Origin: a virus | IMG/VR virus record: IMGVR_UViG_3300026263_000014 | Location: 1-24,893 of that record | Length of the DNA: 24,893 nt | Strand: one strand, 5' to 3' | Shown here: piece by piece, positions 21,743 through 24,893 of the stretch | Position numbering within the stretch: position 1 is the first letter of the stretch | Layout of the letters: the number at the start of each line of letters is the position of its first letter | Program-made: the position numbers and the translations under genes | The notes under the pieces: model-generated | Database searches by the model: none | What the model was told of the DNA's origin: nothing | Seen by the model: only the letters and a program-made list of their open reading frames with translations

Positions 21743-21987
21743 ATCGGTAAAACCCCTCTACTAGTGCGTTTGACATAATTTAACTCTTGGGCATTAAACT
21801 TAATTTTGTCCTTCAGAGGTTTGCTGATCAACTTATTGACAGTATCAACCTCGATGTCCAGCTCGTCGCAGACTACGATGACTGCATCGATATAGTTCAC
21901 CAAGCCTTCACTGTTCTTGACCACTTCCTCAACCATAGTTGAGAATTTAGCTTGTGTCATAAACTTTTCTTTAAATTCTTTTGTCAT
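21739..21987 (-). CDS. gp33: Late promoter transcription accessory protein gp33 (82 aa)
   Basis: MTKEFKEKFMTQAKFSTMVE, then YIDAVIVVCDELDIEVDTVN and LISKPLKDKIKFNAQELNYV, matches the cyanophage gp33 pattern (KFS – (E/D)-V – YIDAV – C-E – IE – V-K – NA-ELN). T4 gp33 links RNA polymerase to the gp45 clamp for late transcription with gp55. It is shorter than T4 gp33 (112), as is usual in cyanophages. The C-terminus RTSRGVLPI lacks an obvious clamp-binding motif of the usual form. It overlaps its upstream exonuclease gene and downstream DUF1825 gene by ATGA junctions. The T4-like late promoters in this window would be its targets. Confidence 0.8.
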   Translation of the reverse strand: MTKEFKEKFMTQAKFSTMVEEVVKNSEGLVNYIDAVIVVCDELDIEVDTVNKLISKPLKDKIKFNAQELNYVKRTSRGVLPI

Positions 21988-22649
21988 TTAAGAGTTGCCA
22001 TAAATTCAGAGATGTACTCCAGCAAGAGTTCGTAATAATAATCCAAGTCAGTTTTCTCAACAACCTGAATCATACCTTCCTCTGTAGCAATGAGTGTAAC
22101 GATCTTATCGACCTTCACACCGCAACGTTCATAGTACATTGCAGCATAAGCAGTCTCTTGAACAAAGTAATTTTCAATCCATTCAATCTTCTTCTCTCTA
22201 GTTGATGTCTTAAAGTCAATGACAGCGAGTTCACCATCAAATTCTGCTATACAGTCAACCCTACCAGCAAGACATAACTTATCTGAGTAGAGAGGAGATT
22301 CAAGAAGGTGTATGTTATCGATACGATTAATAGTATCCTTTGCAGATTTAAATAGGAAACTGGCAAGAGGATGCTTCGCATCAAAACTAACTTCTTCGTT
22401 CTTCAGGTAACATTCTACCATAGAATGAAATTTATTGCCACGAGATGTTGCTCGATTGCAAATCAAGTTAGCCTTTTCCTCACCAACTCTCTTCCTCCAC
22501 TTAAGGATACCCTCCTTATTCCGTGATCCTGTCACTGTAGTAACAGACGGATACCATTTGCCTTCCTGTACTTGATACAAACGCCCTACATCCTTAGTAA
22601 TGGCATTCATCTCAGTTAATGGAACAGGTGGTCCCACAGTTTTGAACAT
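21984..22649 (-). CDS. PD-(D/E)XK exonuclease, MGME1/RecB-like (221 aa)
   Basis: The order of motifs is YPSVTTVTGSRNKEGILKWR (near residues 33-52), ATSRGNKFHSMVECYL (67-82) and LAGRVDCIAEFDGELAVIDF (128-146), continuing KTS. D132 and D145-F-K147 form the nuclease core, and Q164-E165 in the following helix fits motif IV. This is the single-strand DNA exonuclease type related to MGME1 and Cas4/RecB nucleases, common in T4-like cyanophages beside replication genes. It should process DNA ends or flaps during replication or recombination, or degrade host DNA. It lies between phoH and gp33 in a coupled run. Confidence 0.85.
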   Translation of the reverse strand: MFKTVGPPVPLTEMNAITKDVGRLYQVQEGKWYPSVTTVTGSRNKEGILKWRKRVGEEKANLICNRATSRGNKFHSMVECYLKNEEVSFDAKHPLASFLFKSAKDTINRIDNIHLLESPLYSDKLCLAGRVDCIAEFDGELAVIDFKTSTREKKIEWIENYFVQETAYAAMYYERCGVKVDKIVTLIATEEGMIQVVEKTDLDYYYELLLEYISEFMATLK

Positions 22650-22651
22650 AG

Positions 22652-23401
22652 TTAGAGTTGAGCGTTCATTTTAGCGATAAGGTACTCTCTGACTAATCCA
22701 GAGCGTACGATGTCGTCAATACCAAACTCAATACTATCAAATGACGGCATTGCCTGAACTATCTGGAGAAAGTCCAGAATACCAGTACGTTCATTATTTT
22801 TGACGAGATCGGACTGTGCTACATCACCTGAGAAGATGATTCGACAGTTTTGTCCTATCCTCGTAATTATACTATCTAACTCGTGAAAATTCAAGTTGCT
22901 AAACTCATCCACAATGATGACAGAGTTATCAAAGGTGGTACCCCTTATGAATGAGGTAGACCAAAAGGAGATAGTCTCCTGAGTCCTTAGATTGTCATAT
23001 AATAGTTGAAAAGCATTATCATCAGGCATTTCGAACATATACTTAACCATATTCTTGTATGGTATCTGGTATAGGTTAGATTTGTCCTCGTGGTCACCTG
23101 GTAAGAATCCAATCTCTCTTGTAGGTACGAGAGACCTTACCATATAGACTTTATCGTATGGATTGCCTTCATCTAACACCTGTTGTAGTGCTAAGTAAAG
23201 ACTAATAAATGTTTTACCTGTACCTGCTGCACCGTGTAATACGAGATGCTTACCCTCACCATAAGACTTGAACACCCTCTCTTGATTGCTAGTGAGGGGT
23301 TCTATAGTCTTAAGGTGATCAATATTAATGGGCTTTTTGCGTCTCATCTGCTTTGCAGTCTGTTTGGCAGCAGGGAAAGTTTTGCGTCTTTTAACAGCCA
23401 T
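22652..23401 (-). CDS. phoH: PhoH-like P-loop ATPase (249 aa)
   Basis: After a basic N-terminus (MAVKRRKTFPAAKQTAKQMR) come LTSNQERVFKSY, a Walker A GAAGTGKT at residues 57-64, MVRSLVPTREIGFLPGD, and a Walker B VIIVDEF at 161-167. A final motif CRIIFSGDVAQSDL follows, the PhoH set. PhoH-like ATPases are widespread in marine phages; a link to phosphate stress is traditional but unproven, and an RNA-helicase or RNA-handling role is also considered. The gene begins directly after the previous stop (TAGATG). Confidence 0.9.
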   Translation of the reverse strand: MAVKRRKTFPAAKQTAKQMRRKKPINIDHLKTIEPLTSNQERVFKSYGEGKHLVLHGAAGTGKTFISLYLALQQVLDEGNPYDKVYMVRSLVPTREIGFLPGDHEDKSNLYQIPYKNMVKYMFEMPDDNAFQLLYDNLRTQETISFWSTSFIRGTTFDNSVIIVDEFSNLNFHELDSIITRIGQNCRIIFSGDVAQSDLVKNNERTGILDFLQIVQAMPSFDSIEFGIDDIVRSGLVREYLIAKMNAQL

Positions 23402-23632
23402 CTAGGTAAAACGTGATAGGTTTGCAGCGGGGTGATCTTTTTGGATCTTGGACATTACTTCTTTGAATCCGTCCGACTGCTTAGGTTTACCATAGGTAGT
23501 TCTTGGAATTTGGTTGCCAAAATAGCGTTCTAACTCAGGGTGGTCTTCTTTATATTTATCCAGGGCAAGTATAGACATACTAACCTCGATAATTTCACCC
23601 GTTTCCTTGTTTTTAAAATCGTAGTTTGGCAT
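23402..23632 (-). CDS. Small conserved phage protein, zinc-ribbon-like fold without cysteines (76 aa)
   Basis: The start MPNYDFKNKETGEIIEV looks like the first hairpin of an FmdB-type zinc ribbon, but where that family has Cys pairs this has Lys-Asn-Lys-Glu and Gly-Glu, and there is no cysteine in the protein. The end, SDGFKEVMSKIQKDHPAANL, is the 'SDGF-(K/R)-(E/D)V—I—HP–N' tail of short T4-like cyanophage proteins. It shares one base with the upstream oxygenase stop (TAATG). Function unknown; likely a structural relic of a zinc-binding protein. Confidence 0.7.
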   Translation of the reverse strand: MPNYDFKNKETGEIIEVSMSILALDKYKEDHPELERYFGNQIPRTTYGKPKQSDGFKEVMSKIQKDHPAANLSRFT

Positions 23633-24240
23633 TAGATTTTTAATAGTTTTGTATGTACACCATATTCGCCTCTACAGATCACATTGAATGAGAGACTAAT
23701 ACGTGCTTCCTTGGGATTTACAAGGTTGCAAGGTGTAACTGAGTGTACCACATCTGAGGGGAAGATGACAATCATCCCTGTTTCAGGTGTTATTGCATAT
23801 TCACTTGCATTATACAGGTTCGGATGCTGTAAATGTGGTTCCAGTGCCTTATATTTAGACTGATGGAAAATAATGTTACCCGAACCTTTAGGTGAATAGA
23901 GATAGCATACACCAGAAAACTGTGAATTGCAATGGTCGTGACCGTGTACAGTATCACCCTTGAACATAAAATTTATCCAAGAGTTAGTTACTTCTGCTGT
24001 GTGCTTCTTAGGATCTATACCCTGAACACCATACACATACTCTTCAATATGACCCATAACCCACGTCTGTAATTGAGGTAACTCCCTCAAGGAGTGTCTA
24101 GCACTGGTCATATTGCCAGTATTATTGTATGGTTCGTCTGCTATATCCATCTCTGTAATTACATCAGTAACTTCAGGCATCTTGCCATCGTTACTAACGT
24201 ATACAGGAGTAGAGAACAGTGGGATTACTTCAGAGGGCAT
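23632..24240 (-). CDS. 2OG-Fe(II) oxygenase-like protein (202 aa)
   Basis: The pattern is that of the 2OG-FeII_Oxy_5 type. NSWINFMFKGDTVHGHDHCN carries H101-x-H103, followed by SQFSGVCYLYSPKGSGNIIF, GMIVIFPSDVVHSVTP with H166, and EARISLSFNV with R180 for the co-substrate. Such cupin-fold enzymes are frequent in cyanophages; substrates are unknown. The ATG at 24240 is chosen over 24276 because it begins MPSEVIPLFSTPVYVS, the family's usual N-terminus (I-x-L-F-xTP-V), and forms a TAATG overlap with thyX. This is the second oxygenase in the window and is only distantly related in sequence to the P4H-type one at 9064-9645. Confidence 0.8.
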   Translation of the reverse strand: MPSEVIPLFSTPVYVSNDGKMPEVTDVITEMDIADEPYNNTGNMTSARHSLRELPQLQTWVMGHIEEYVYGVQGIDPKKHTAEVTNSWINFMFKGDTVHGHDHCNSQFSGVCYLYSPKGSGNIIFHQSKYKALEPHLQHPNLYNASEYAITPETGMIVIFPSDVVHSVTPCNLVNPKEARISLSFNVICRGEYGVHTKLLKI

Positions 24241-24893
24241 TAATCTATTCTTAGGCAGGGCTGCGTTTCTCCCCACCCATCATCGTAACGACAGTCGCAA
24301 TCGTCCTCAGCATCTGGACACCAGTCCAAAGCTTTGGCAATCGTTGGGAAGTTACAGATGAAATGGTCACGACATAGCTTTGCTATATCAATGTGCTCCT
24401 TCTGGGTACCATTAGCAGTACGTAACTGAATGTAATGCATCCAACTACGAACACTACCAGTCATATAGACCCTAGTGGGTGTTGCTAACGGGAGAACAAA
24501 TCTCGCACATTCCTTCGCAACACCCTCACGTATGAGTTCATCATAGAGATCCACTCCCTCGGCGAAATACTGTGAGATCCTACCTTGTAAGAACGATACT
24601 TGTTTTTCATCTAAGTCATCTATAGAGTTCTGTCTGTTCTTTGTATCTTGTCTTCTCAGTTCAGGTAAATCAATTGCTTGTGCAAGTAGTTCAGTGTTAG
24701 CGTACCTTTGACTGAACTCTTGGAATGTAAAACTTCTATGCCTTAAGATCTGTGCTGCTAGTCCTCTAGTAGTGTTGATCTCTAGGGTCATATGGGCTTG
24801 CTCAAACACAGAGTAGTGACCGTGTTCTATACAATAACTCAAGAGTTTCTCAACTTTTGGATTCTCTTGGTTCTTAGGGTTAGATACCCTAGC
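24240..24893 (-). CDS. thyX: Flavin-dependent thymidylate synthase ThyX (N-terminus beyond window)
   Basis: The frame is open to the window edge, beginning ARVSNPKNQENPKVEKLLSY, so the first few dozen residues are missing. The ThyX signature RHRSFTFQEFSQRY is present, preceded by the helix MTLEINTTRGLAAQIL and followed later by ARFVLPLATPTRVYMTGSVR, with the conserved WMHYIQLR. It makes dTMP from dUMP with FAD, NADPH and methylene-tetrahydrofolate, supplying thymidine for phage DNA. The C-terminus has a Cys/Asp-rich extension CPDAEDDCDCRYDDGWGE. The TTG at 24842 is not the true start, because homologous sequence continues upstream of it. Confidence 0.93.
   Translation of the reverse strand, partial: ARVSNPKNQENPKVEKLLSYCIEHGHYSVFEQAHMTLEINTTRGLAAQILRHRSFTFQEFSQRYANTELLAQAIDLPELRRQDTKNRQNSIDDLDEKQVSFLQGRISQYFAEGVDLYDELIREGVAKECARFVLPLATPTRVYMTGSVRSWMHYIQLRTANGTQKEHIDIAKLCRDHFICNFPTIAKALDWCPDAEDDCDCRYDDGWGETQPCLRID

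Noticed and set aside
1-24893. CRISPR array, insertion sequence, integrase or attachment site
   Set aside because: No regularly spaced repeats, transposase or integrase motifs, or tRNA-end duplications were seen; the window reads as lytic phage core plus small accessory genes.

Overview
The window is a gene-dense, AT-rich segment of a T4-like myovirus, almost certainly a marine cyanophage infecting Synechococcus or Prochlorococcus. The T4 baseplate and tail-hub genes (gp5, gp26, gp27-like, gp51, gp48, gp53, gp54), gp4 and the replication/late-transcription pair gp32 and gp33 are all recognisable. They sit beside genes typical of cyanophages: thyX, phoH, two 2-oxoglutarate/Fe(II) oxygenases, two CpeT-like bilin-lyase-family genes and a DUF1825 gene, a family otherwise known from cyanobacteria.

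Layout from left to right. 1-4554 (minus): the 5' part of a large virion protein and two repeat-bearing structural proteins, probably baseplate periphery or fibre. 4609-6423 (minus): a run of small overlapping accessory genes, including a tandem CpeT-like pair. 6424-6651: a non-coding gap with nested inverted repeats that could fold as a structured RNA. 6652-16589 (minus): the tail hub and baseplate-centre block in transcription order gp26, gp51, an M23-peptidase tape-measure-like protein, a second tape-measure-like protein, gp27-like hub, two small proteins, an oxygenase and gp5. 16629-18246 (minus): gp54, a conserved unknown and gp4. 18248-20106 (plus): gp48 and gp53, the only plus-strand genes, diverging from gp4 with one base between the start codons. 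20103-24893 (minus): thyX (cut by the window edge), a second oxygenase, a small conserved protein, phoH, a PD-(D/E)XK exonuclease, gp33, DUF1825, gp32 and a small secreted protein.

The genes are tightly packed with TAATG, ATGA or TAAATG junctions, so translational coupling is likely throughout. Exact copies of the T4 late-promoter motif TATAAATA lie upstream of the 441-residue structural gene, gp48 and gp32. Weaker variants lie upstream of gp5, gp26 and the leftmost gene. gp33, the adaptor that couples late sigma to the sliding clamp in T4, is encoded in the window.

The strongest signals for follow-up are: (i) a canonical -1 frameshift heptamer (T TTT TTC) six bases before the gp26 stop, with an open -1 frame running straight into gp51, directly upstream of the tape-measure genes; (ii) the structured gap at 6514-6625; (iii) the duplicated CpeT-like gene; (iv) an M23 peptidase in the tape-measure-like protein while gp5 shows no lysozyme domain; and (v) DUF1825 in the position that gp59 occupies in T4. 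Nothing here could be searched against a database, so family names rest on motif and context recognition.
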